Positions 19,812-28,099 of a DNA stretch of 64,000 bases are shown here, one piece after another. The notes beneath the pieces are model-generated. The model worked only from the letters and a program-made list of their open reading frames with translations. It was not told where the DNA came from and did not search any database. Source of the stretch: Symbiodinium natans (lineage: Eukaryota; Sar; Dinophyceae; Suessiales; Symbiodiniaceae); NCBI GenBank assembly GCA_905221605.1, contig CAJNDS010000147.1:411167-475166 (forward strand), written 5' to 3'. Every line of letters starts with the position of its first letter. Positions within the stretch are counted from its first letter, which is position 1. A program made the position numbers and the translations under genes.

Positions 19812-22123
19812 GATCGAGTTTGAGTTCAGCCTCGCCCTCGAACACCAGCGCCACGACTGCCCCTAGGCCAAGGGTCGCCAAACTTCGCCTGCGACAGAGA
19901 GAGGAAGGAGAAGCCGATGGGCCTGCGAGGCAAGTGGAGCATACACAGATTCAGTACACTGTGTTGGATGCTGCAACTGCGGATCGGTTGTTTCAGGAGA
20001 GATGGACCCATGAGCAGGCCAATGCTCACGACCTGGATCAACATCCCTTGCAGCGCTTTGTGGACGATTGGGAAGGTGAATGGTCCCCAGTGCTCCCACC
20101 GGATGGCATCCTCCCTACGACGGAAACTGTCGACCAGGCGGCCTCAGCAGCCTACGAGTATCGCTCCAGGTGGGCAGGTTTGCTACCAGATCCGGAGATC
20201 GACCCCAATCAAGTTCTGAGGGACCCAAGTATCCGATTGGACCGGGTCAATCCGCCTGAGGAGGGAATGCAGATCGATCCTGTAATTCAGAGGCATTTGG
20301 TTGATGAGAATGATCCAGAATCAAGGAGGCGGGCGTTAACAGATGATCGGCCGGATCTCACCATGGCGACGATTATCAACTACCGCTACATGTATGACGA
20401 TGAAAATCAGCTGGAAATTCATCAGTTTGCCATGATGGTAAATCATACCGTGGGCTACGAGGAGGTACCCCACTGGCAACCCCTCGACATCGTCATTCGG
20501 TCCGAGGTCCTCTACGAGCTGCAAGAACCTCAGCAAGCAGAAGAAAACGAGGAGGAGCCTCCAGAAGATGATGAAGATGTGGATCAAGGAGACGATGAAG
20601 ATGATGATCCACCGGGAGATGGTCCAGATGGCCCAGGTGGAGGTGGACGAGGCCGGTCGAGAACGCCGGAAATCCGGTACGAGGACTATAGAAATGTTCG
20701 GCCTCGCTATCAACTTCGTCTAGAACACAGTGATGCCCTGAAAATGCTGGATGCTGCAGAAAGTTTTTTGGTTCCGGAGGAGGCGGGAATGTTGTATCAA
20801 AGCAAAAACAGCCTTGGAACCGGGGGAGCAGCGACTGGCGTCGTGGGACATGTTGTGGCCTCCGAGATACCCATTGGTTTTGAAGCTGATGAGCAGAGCG
20901 ACCTGCTGGATGGCATGCAGCTGGGATTGAAAAGGTTAGGGCTACACGAACAACAAAAGCTGCAGCAAGACCTTTGGGATCAATCCAGCTTGGACGAGGA
21001 GCCGGACACTTGGACCTTGAAGGATCAAGTCACGCAGGTACGGGCCATACACGAGCAAGCGGACCAGGTGGAAGATGATCTTCGACTGTTGAAAAGCATG
21101 TCTGTGGAAACAAATGTTGGAGGTACGGGCGCGCCTACTGATGTGTTTCCGGAGGTGTTCTTGCAAACGAAGACAATTCAGCAAGCCCAGGTACTGCAAG
21201 AGCTGCCAGCGTGGACACCAGCGATGAGTGCTGAGTATAACACGATTCGCCATGAGAAGGCTGCCATAGAGCCAATCACCGAGCAGCAAATCCGGGTCAT
21301 GGAGGAGGACGACAGCCTGATCGTGAAGAGGATTCCGGCAAAAATGGTGTTCACAAGAAAGGCGGCCAGTGGACAACGCAAAGCGAGGGCATGCGCTTGT
21401 GGGAACTTTCTCCAGGCCGAGGAAAGCAGCAAAACAAAGCAGGAGCTCCGGGAGGAGGTATATGCGGCTGGTATCGACATTACTGTGCTGCGTACCATGC
21501 TTGCTGTGGGAGCTCGTCGTGGCTGGAAGGCTGGAACGACGGACATCAAGGGGGCCTTCCTGAATGCCCCGCTGCTTCAGCGGACCAAAACCAAAACAGA
21601 ACGCATCATTTTGGACCCGCCGAAAATCCTGTCCCGAGCTGGGATTATCCCTCCGTATGAAAAGTGGTTGGTGACCCGTGCATTATACGGATTGGACATT
21701 TCGCCTAAGAGCTGGGCAGTGTTTCGAAATCAACAACTTAATGGCCGGAGATTTCAGAGTGGAGGGGCGTGGTACACCTGGCAGGCTTGTCGCACAGATC
21801 AAAATTTGTGGAGAATTTTATCCGAGGATGGAAGATTGTGCGGCCTGGTTTCCATCTATGTCGATGACATTTTGGGAGTCATGGAAGATGGTGTACTACA
21901 ATCGTGCTTCAGCGATCTGTCGCAGCTCTGGGCATGCTCTACACCAGAGTACGTGGCCCAAGGATCGGTTCGTTTTTGCGGATTCGATATATCGGAAGGA
22001 TCTGATGATCGTCGTGGATTTTTGCTCCGGCAGGAAGCGTATATCGACGAAACTCTTGGAACGATTCGAGAGCGAGCATCAAGGCAGCCTACGAACTTCC
22101 AAGGTTCCTGCATTGAGGTATGA
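19808..22123 (+). CDS. Copia reverse transcriptase region
   Basis: Begins four bases before the previous stop, with no ATG of its own, so it is a continuation of the polyprotein. The N-terminal third is acidic linker (EEPPEDDEDVDQGDDEDDD). From about residue 455 it matches the copia reverse transcriptase: WTPAMSAEYNTIRHEKAAI, TDIKGAFLNAP, LVTRALYGLDISPKSW and the catalytic YVDDIL. The frame ends at 22123 just after the palm/thumb region, and RNase H continues in another frame. Confidence 0.9.
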   Translation: MRSSLSSASPSNTSATTAPRPRVAKLRLRQREEGEADGPARQVEHTQIQYTVLDAATADRLFQERWTHEQANAHDLDQHPLQRFVDDWEGEWSPVLPPDGILPTTETVDQAASAAYEYRSRWAGLLPDPEIDPNQVLRDPSIRLDRVNPPEEGMQIDPVIQRHLVDENDPESRRRALTDDRPDLTMATIINYRYMYDDENQLEIHQFAMMVNHTVGYEEVPHWQPLDIVIRSEVLYELQEPQQAEENEEEPPEDDEDVDQGDDEDDDPPGDGPDGPGGGGRGRSRTPEIRYEDYRNVRPRYQLRLEHSDALKMLDAAESFLVPEEAGMLYQSKNSLGTGGAATGVVGHVVASEIPIGFEADEQSDLLDGMQLGLKRLGLHEQQKLQQDLWDQSSLDEEPDTWTLKDQVTQVRAIHEQADQVEDDLRLLKSMSVETNVGGTGAPTDVFPEVFLQTKTIQQAQVLQELPAWTPAMSAEYNTIRHEKAAIEPITEQQIRVMEEDDSLIVKRIPAKMVFTRKAASGQRKARACACGNFLQAEESSKTKQELREEVYAAGIDITVLRTMLAVGARRGWKAGTTDIKGAFLNAPLLQRTKTKTERIILDPPKILSRAGIIPPYEKWLVTRALYGLDISPKSWAVFRNQQLNGRRFQSGGAWYTWQACRTDQNLWRILSEDGRLCGLVSIYVDDILGVMEDGVLQSCFSDLSQLWACSTPEYVAQGSVRFCGFDISEGSDDRRGFLLRQEAYIDETLGTIRERASRQPTNFQGSCIEV

Positions 22124-23615
22124 TCTTCCTCATCACAAAAAGGAGATGGATCCTCTGCAGGTGAAGCTGGCCCAAAAGCTGATTGGTGAGTTAAATTGGA
22201 TTGGAACCCGTACAAGACCCGATATCATCTTTGCCATCAGCAAGGCGGCTCAGTGCATTACCAGGGATGCTGTATTGGCGGTGGAAGCAGCAACTCAAAT
22301 CTTCAAGTTCCTCAAAGCCACCAAGGAGGAGGGCCTTCGCTATGTGGCCAATCCGGACTCTTTTGGGAAGCATCAGGAGTTAAGGGTGCCTAGGAAAGAG
22401 GCGTTGGTGGAGGTTTTTACTGATGCCAGCCACGCTCCCGATGCCGGACGTTCCCAAGAATGTGTACATGTTTTTGCTGCAGGCCAATTAATTGGTTGGT
22501 CGTCCAACAAGCAAACTATGACCAGCCTCAGTGCAGCAGAAAGCGAACTGTGTGCAGTGTTGGAAGGGGTAGCTTATGGTGAGGGAACCAAATGTGTTTT
22601 GGAGGAAATCTTGCAGGTTCCTGTTCAGGCTGTGATCTACTGCGATAATGCTGCTACGGTTGCCCTAGTCACAGGAAGCTCCAACCTTTGGCGGACCCGA
22701 GGGTTAAAGATCAAGGCTGCAGCACTCCAGGAGCGATTACAATGCGATATTTGGCAGATGTATCACCTTGATGGTGTTTACATGACCGCAGATTTGGGCA
22801 CAAAACCCCTTACTGCGAGTAGAGTGGACGAGCTGAGGAAGCTGATCAACATGGGAGGGCCAACAAGCTGTCGACCTCAAGCTAGCAGGCTGCAAGCGAC
22901 GAACATGCTGAAGATTTTGGTTTGTTTGGCCATGTTGAGTACAGTGGATGGTGCAGCAATGGAGCAAGCAATGACAATGGATGAGATGGCGACAGTCGTC
23001 ATGATGAACTTTGGGCAGACGGCGATTTGGATGGGCCTGACTGCTATGGTGCTCAGTATCCTCTTTTTGTGGGAAACAGCATGGTTTTTGGCAGGATATC
23101 AGAGGATTAAGGCCCGGTCCAAGGAAGACCCGTCCTCGCTACCATCGTCTTCCGCTCCAACATCCACTGGGATGGAATCAACCACGGCCACTGGGACGGC
23201 GTTGAATACATCCACTGGGATGACCTCGAGCATGCCTCCTGGAATGATGCTGACTCCATCCACTGGGACATCATCGGCTCCTACGGCTTCTTCGTCGGCG
23301 TCTATGCCTCCACGCAAGGCGCCCCCAGTCCGGCCACCACGTTCGGTGGAGCCAGCCGGATCCGAGGATTATTGGACGACCCGAGGGGGATGGCATGTAC
23401 GGGTCCATCGACAACCACGAATCCAACTGTTTGACCCCAGCGATGCTGCCAGACCCTTCGGGTTGGATGAGTTGACTGGTGACCGCGTTACCTATGTCAC
23501 CTTTCAAAACGATGGTGAGACCCAGGTCATCCGAGATATCTTCCGTTACAAGGTGGATGCCAAGCGACGACTGGACCGCACTTGGAAGGGAGTCACGGAG
23601 TTCGTCATTCGTTGA
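22095..23615 (+). CDS. Copia RNase H plus C-terminal membrane-anchored tail
   Basis: This frame takes over at about 22070-22115. RNase H motifs of the copia type are clear: VEVFTDASHAPDAGR, SLSAAESELCAVLEG, IYCDNAATVALVTG and HLDGVYMTADLGTKPLT. About 250 more residues follow: a signal-like segment (MLKILVCLAMLSTVDGAA), a hydrophobic span (MGLTAMVLSILFLWETAWF), a Ser/Thr/Pro-rich linker and a basic domain (GGWHVRVHRQPRIQLFDP). The tail could be envelope-like or a nucleic-acid-binding module; its function is unknown. Confidence 0.85.
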   Translation, partial: TSKVPALRYDLPHHKKEMDPLQVKLAQKLIGELNWIGTRTRPDIIFAISKAAQCITRDAVLAVEAATQIFKFLKATKEEGLRYVANPDSFGKHQELRVPRKEALVEVFTDASHAPDAGRSQECVHVFAAGQLIGWSSNKQTMTSLSAAESELCAVLEGVAYGEGTKCVLEEILQVPVQAVIYCDNAATVALVTGSSNLWRTRGLKIKAAALQERLQCDIWQMYHLDGVYMTADLGTKPLTASRVDELRKLINMGGPTSCRPQASRLQATNMLKILVCLAMLSTVDGAAMEQAMTMDEMATVVMMNFGQTAIWMGLTAMVLSILFLWETAWFLAGYQRIKARSKEDPSSLPSSSAPTSTGMESTTATGTALNTSTGMTSSMPPGMMLTPSTGTSSAPTASSSASMPPRKAPPVRPPRSVEPAGSEDYWTTRGGWHVRVHRQPRIQLFDPSDAARPFGLDELTGDRVTYVTFQNDGETQVIRDIFRYKVDAKRRLDRTWKGVTEFVIR

Positions 23616-23652
23616 CTGGCTGGGAAATGGCGATATTCTTTACTGGCGATTT

Positions 23653-23726
23653 CAATGGAGGCTTTTGACCAGGTGCCTCGCCCGAAGGTCAATGGAGGCT
23701 TTTGACCAGGTGCCTCACCCAAAGGT
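23653..23726 (+). repeat. 37-bp tandem duplication before the 3' LTR
   Basis: CAATGGAGGCTTTTGACCAG... is repeated twice in a row with a few differences (CTCGCCCGAAGG / CTCACCCAAAGG), just after the polyprotein stop. Confidence 0.85.
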
Positions 23727-23761
23727 CACAAAGATGATCCGATGCATTTGTGCATCAGCTC

Positions 23762-23769
23762 AGGGGGAG
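23762..23769 (+). promoter_or_regulatory. Polypurine tract
   Basis: AGGGGGAG immediately precedes the 3' LTR start, the position expected for second-strand priming. Confidence 0.7.
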
Positions 23770-24041
23770 CCTGGAAAGCTGGCATGGCCCCTGCAGCAAG
23801 GATGACACGCACAAATCGATTGGCTCAAGATGAAACAGGGTCACAGGGTTGCCGGGGTGGTGGGCTTAGGCCTGTCCCCAGTTGGGTTTCCCTTAGGTGC
23901 CTCTTGTTCGGGGTTTCGGGGTGGTGTCGTTTGGGGTTTGGGGTTCCCGAGCTTAGGCTGGTACTCCTCTTTTGGCCCCTACCTTCTCCCTGGTTCCCCT
24001 AAGTCCGGTTCTCTCTTGAGGTTGTTCTTTTGGTTTCCTGG
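23770..24041 (+). repeat. 3' LTR
   Basis: Same 272 bp as 13430-13701, then the duplicated target AGGGGT at 24042-24047 and a resumed telomere-like array (GGGTTAGGGG, TTTAGGG, TTCAGGG). Confidence 0.9.
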
Positions 24042-24110
24042 AGGGGTTAGGGGTTAGGGTTTAGGGTTCAGGGTTCAGGGTGGGTTAGGGGTTAGGGGTT
24101 AGGGTTTACT
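24042..24110. repeat. Telomere-like array right of the copia element
   Basis: Continuation of the array split by the insertion; it shares the compound TTCAGGGTGGGTTAGGGG seen left of the element. Confidence 0.85.
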
Positions 24111-24235
24111 ACTAATTGCTTAAGACTCCCAAATAATATGAAATGTTCTTCGTTATTGGGGTAATGCATGGATTATTATTTTTCTTTTGGTGTTCTTGCT
24201 TAGGGTTTTGGGTTTTTGGTTTTGGGGTCCTTGAG

Positions 24236-24555
24236 TGCAAGCTGCTTGAGACCCTTGTAGCAAGGAACGGCAGGGGCCAGCCTCCCACGCTGCTTACAAG
24301 GCCCATTTGATAGGGTTAGGGGTTAGGGTTTAAGGTTTAGAGTTTAGGGTTTAGGGTTTGGGGTGGGTTTGTGGCCTCCCCGTTGCTCGGCAACCAGTCG
24401 AGAAAAAGCACTACTCCTTGCGAGGGACACCCCCCGCAAGAGACCCTAGTTGCCAAGCAAGGGCCCTGAGGTTGCAGGGACGGGGCCCTAAACCTTCAAC
24501 TTGGGATGTTCCAGCTAACAGTCTCAGTTGCCCTAACACTAGCAGTCCTTCATAG
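24236..24555 (+). CDS. Exon-like segments, unknown
   Basis: 24236-24306 reads LECKLLETLVARNGRGQPP in one frame up to a TGA. 24358-24555 is open and starts near GCCTCCCCGTTGCTCGGCAA. Telomere-like repeats lie between. Both have coding-like composition but no recognisable family, and the splice sites are uncertain. Confidence 0.3.
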
Positions 24556-24662
24556 GGATTGTAGTACCCCCTATTGTAATTCCCCTTAGTAGAAGGGGGC
24601 CCTAAACCCGTAAGAAGCCCAGGTTCAGGGCTTCTAGCACCTGGAAGACATCAAGCCCCCCG

Positions 24663-24745
24663 GGCTCGAACACCCTAAACCCTGAACCCTGAACTCTGAA
24701 CCCTGAACCCTGAACCCTGAACCCTGAACCCTGAACCCTGAACCC
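24663..24745. repeat. Homogeneous (CCCTGAA)n array
   Basis: About eleven near-perfect CCCTGAA units, the complement of the TTCAGGG variant at 13347-13416. Confidence 0.95.
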
Positions 24746-24810
24746 GAATCCCCACAAAGCCCCCAAACCCTCCAAACGCCCCAACACCCTACACCACCGG
24801 TGCAGTGCAG

Positions 24811-24903
24811 GCCTTCCCCATGCGTCCGGAGGCCTTGATGGAAGCTTTGGGCAACGAACAAGGCACACAAGCCCCGAATCCTCAATCCTACAAGGCCTTG
24901 TGA
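24811..24903 (+). CDS. C-terminal exon of an unknown protein
   Basis: Acceptor TGCAG at 24810. Thirty codons follow (AFPMRPEALMEALGNEQG and QAPNPQSYKAL), then TGA at 24901. It looks like the last exon of a gene whose earlier exons may be among the segments at 24236-24660. Not recognised. Confidence 0.5.
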   Translation, partial: AFPMRPEALMEALGNEQGTQAPNPQSYKAL

Positions 24904-26920
24904 AGGCTCGCAGGTAGATAGAGAAGGGCTAGAAGTAAGGCATAACCTACATGGCTCGAACAACTCTACTTGTAACTACCCATGAAACTCCAAGTAAGTC
25001 CCAAACCTGGCCTCTCCGTAAGAGTTTTTTTTTTTTTTTTTGGGGGGGGGGCTGGTTTCATAACCTGGGCCATCGTATTTTCACCCAGCCAGCGGCCCAT
25101 CCCTAAACATTGCACCGCACGCCAAAAAAACTTATGTTGGGATGATCCCCCGTATCCCAATTAGCATCCCTATTACAGACTGTTGGCATAAGGGGGGAAA
25201 ATCCCAAATCTTATGAATCAGTTTTTAGGGTCTCGTCCCGATGGAAGTAGACTGCCTGGGGTTCATCTCGGTAGTTCTCTTGAATTAGGGTTTTGGGTTT
25301 TGGGTTTAGGGTTTAGGGTTTAGGGTTTAGGGTTTAGGGTTTGGGGGTCCTTAAATTCCGAGGGCGCCGTACGATATAGGATAGGACCCAAACAGGGACC
25401 CTAATTTAGAAACCCTATAGTCTGCAAGAAGAAGCAGGTTCAGGGTTTATGGGATGTATAATAGTGTTTAAGCGTTTAAAAATGAAGCAAAACCCTTTTA
25501 GGAACCTAAATAATCCCCTTATACGCCCTGTGCAACTCTCCATTTTTTACAGACATCGTTCCTATCTTGATGGTTATGAGGTCTATTGAAAGATGTTGGT
25601 CTTGTTTCACTGATGCACAGCCCTCCTCCTTGATGTGCTATTCACTTTCCACAGTCCTGTTGGGAGCCCTTCTGCAGAAAATACGCCCTATACGCACTAA
25701 ACCCCATTGTACGGTTCATAGGGTTTAGAGTTCGGGTTTAGGGTTTTTTTGGGTTTAAGGTTTAGAGTTCGGGTTTAGGGTTCAGGTTTTAGGGTGAGGG
25801 CGGATGCAGGCATCGTATCCATCAATGCCGTTGAACCTCAGCTCGCAATTGAACGGCGGTTGAGGATTTGGGGTTGAGTTAGGGTTTCGGGTTTAGGGTT
25901 TAGGGAGGGTTTCGAGTTTGAGGGTACCCTAAACTCTAAGCACCCAAACCCTAGAGGGTTTTTGGGGTTTCATGTCTTGGGGCCACCGGGTTTGGGGGAC
26001 TCCGGGCTTGTGGGCTGAGTTTTTTGTTTAGGGTTTAGCATTTTGGGGGTTTGATTAGGGTTTAGGATTTTAGAGTCTATAGTCTATAGGTTTAGGTTTG
26101 AGGTTTAGGGGTTACGTGTTAGGGGCTTCGGTTCAGGAGGCTTGCCTGGCAGCCTTGCCTGCAAGATGGCCACCCCCCTTGCTGCAAGTAAGTGGAGGCT
26201 GTCCTACTGAAGTAGGGTATATATATATATATATATTTCTTGTACCCCCAAAAGGACACCAGGTATATACACTCACCAATATTAAAAAGGAACCTTATGT
26301 ACACTCACCAAAAACAGTAATATAAACCCTGCTTCACATGAGGTCGTAGATCTGAAGTCTTTTTTGCGTGTAAAAAGGGTTGGTCCCATTCTGAAAGCTA
26401 TACCTATATGGGGACCCTGATTTGGCAGAACCTACGTCAGCCCCCATCCCTAAACCCTAAACCCAAAACCCAAAACCCTAAACCCCAAAACCCTAAACCT
26501 GTTGATCTAAACCCAAGAAATTGCAGCATTCTGCAGTCGGCTCGGACACCCGATCCAGGGCTTCCCCTGCTACCGCCCTCGATGCTACGCCCCTAGATTC
26601 CCCCATAATTGAGGCTACTCAGGGAGAATTCATCCTAATTAAGGTTATTTCGGCGGGGGAACCTGAGGGGGTAGAACATCTGCACGCCCCAAGGGCCCCA
26701 AACGCACAACCCTCAACGGCTAGGACACAGAGTGGGCCCTTGTTCCTTTTGTTCAAGTGTATGGTTTAGGGTGTTAGGGTTTAGGGTTTGGGGTCAGTGG
26801 AAAGTCTTGGCAAGGGCCCTTGGGCTCAGGGTTTTTTCGGCTTTTAGGGCTTTTAGGGTTAAGGGCGTTTCGATACAGAGCTAGGGTTTAGGATGTGTGT
26901 AAATCCCAAGTGGTGCCCTT
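24904..26920. other. Mostly non-coding, short telomere-like arrays
   Basis: Contains a family B right end (near 24975-25000), T16/G9 homopolymers at 25026-25051, arrays at 25286-25345 and 25720-25800, (TA)n at 26218-26236 and a (CCCTAAA)-like patch at 26448-26500. A possible exon at 25811-25858 reads IVSINAVEPQLAIERR. Nothing further could be identified. Confidence 0.55.
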
Positions 26921-26926
26921 GTATAC

Positions 26927-26996
26927 CCCAAGCGTCTCAGGCGGAGCAGAACTTCGACTCCTCCCCCGAGGCCACACACAAGCTCGAGGAGCCCTT
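26927..26996 (+). CDS. Exon-like segment, unknown
   Basis: After TCTCAG the sequence reads AEQNFDSSPEATHKLEEPLG in one open frame and then runs into telomere-like repeats. Composition suggests an exon; no family recognised. Confidence 0.35.
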
Positions 26997-27775
26997 AGGG
27001 ATCCAAACCCTATAGGGTTTAGGGTTTAGGGTTTCGGGTTTGGGGTTTAGGGTTAGGGATCGGAAGGATTGGTAATACCCTGGGGCCCTGATTCGGGGCT
27101 CTCATTGTAAGGTCTTTGGGCAAAGGCCTTTGCATAAGAGGTTTGTGGGCTTTGGATAGTATCCCCTTTCTACTTATACTACAAGAACCCCTTCAAAAAA
27201 CCTATTCTAATTGTACGGCCCTTATACCTACAAATCCTAATTGTCCGAAAACCTGTCAGCCCTCTATACCCTAACTAAACCGTTTCAAGTCCTGAATCAG
27301 CTGGGCAGGCGGCACAGACAGAGCCAATTGAAACGTGGCGACTTTGGGGGTCGATGGAAGCACCCGCTAAACCCTAAGCCCGAAACCCTAAACCCTGTAG
27401 CCCGAAAGAAGCTGCAACAGCGGGGTCCCCGATAAAGTTCTGGCGGACGAATTGGATTTTAGAACGACCGTGAAGCTGAGGAGAGAGAGAGGTGTACATA
27501 TATCTACATATTATATATATTTATTTATTCATTTATTTTATTTATTTTTTCATATTAACCATTATAATACATACATACCCAGGATGGGCTTAGGTTTCCT
27601 TACACGTCGCTTTAAATCGAAAAGGGGACCCCTTGTTCTTTCTAGGTTACTCTTGCGTCTTAGATACATGTGTTTGTTTGTCGTAGAAGGGTGTAGGTTT
27701 CACGATGTTGCTGTGCCGACATATGTTGAGACGTCCTCTCTCTCAAACCCTAAGCCCTAACCCGCAACCCTTAAA

Positions 27776-28000
27776 CCCTAAACCCTAAACCCTAAACCCT
27801 AAACCCTTGCTTGCGTGACTGCTCACGAGGAGCTGGCGCACCGCGCGGGCTACGGCGACATGGACATCAGCGATCTCCGGCACAGCCGCGAACCTCGGGG
27901 ACTTAGCCTAAACCCTAAACCCCAAACCCTAAACCCTAAACCCTAAACAGGGTTTAGGGTTTAGGGTTTAGGGTTTAGGGTTTAGGGTTTAGGGTTAGGA
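27776..28000. repeat. Convergent telomere-like arrays around a 100-bp exon-like segment
   Basis: (CCCTAAA)n at 27776-27807, coding-like 27808-27908 (ACVTAHEELAHRAGYGDMD), (CCCTAAA)n at 27910-27950, then directly inverted to (TTTAGGG)n at 27951-28000. Confidence 0.8.
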
Positions 28001-28099
28001 TAAAAAAGGTTTCAATGGTTCCATATACCCCTAGGACACAGAGTAGGCCCTTATTCCCTTTTTTAGGGGCCCGGTTCTAGACGCTCATAGGAGTTATAG

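Larger units (their letters stand above)
13430..24041 (+). mobile_element. Ty1/copia-type LTR retrotransposon, 10.6 kb
   Basis: Bounded by two 272-bp direct repeats that look identical, with a 6-bp target duplication outside. Order: LTR, primer-binding site, gag-like region, CCCH and CCHC fingers, protease, methyltransferase-like domain, integrase, dioxygenase-like domain, reverse transcriptase, RNase H, membrane-anchored tail, polypurine tract, LTR. Integrase before reverse transcriptase is the copia order. Identical LTRs imply a recent insertion, yet coding is split into four frames (shifts near 14750-14870, 19788-19795 and 22070-22115). These are either assembly errors, programmed shifts or recent damage. 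Confidence 0.93.

Noticed and set aside
14803-21660. Antisense and out-of-frame ORFs of 60-190 codons across the copia element
   Set aside because: Shadows of a long coding region of high GC; no recognisable motifs.
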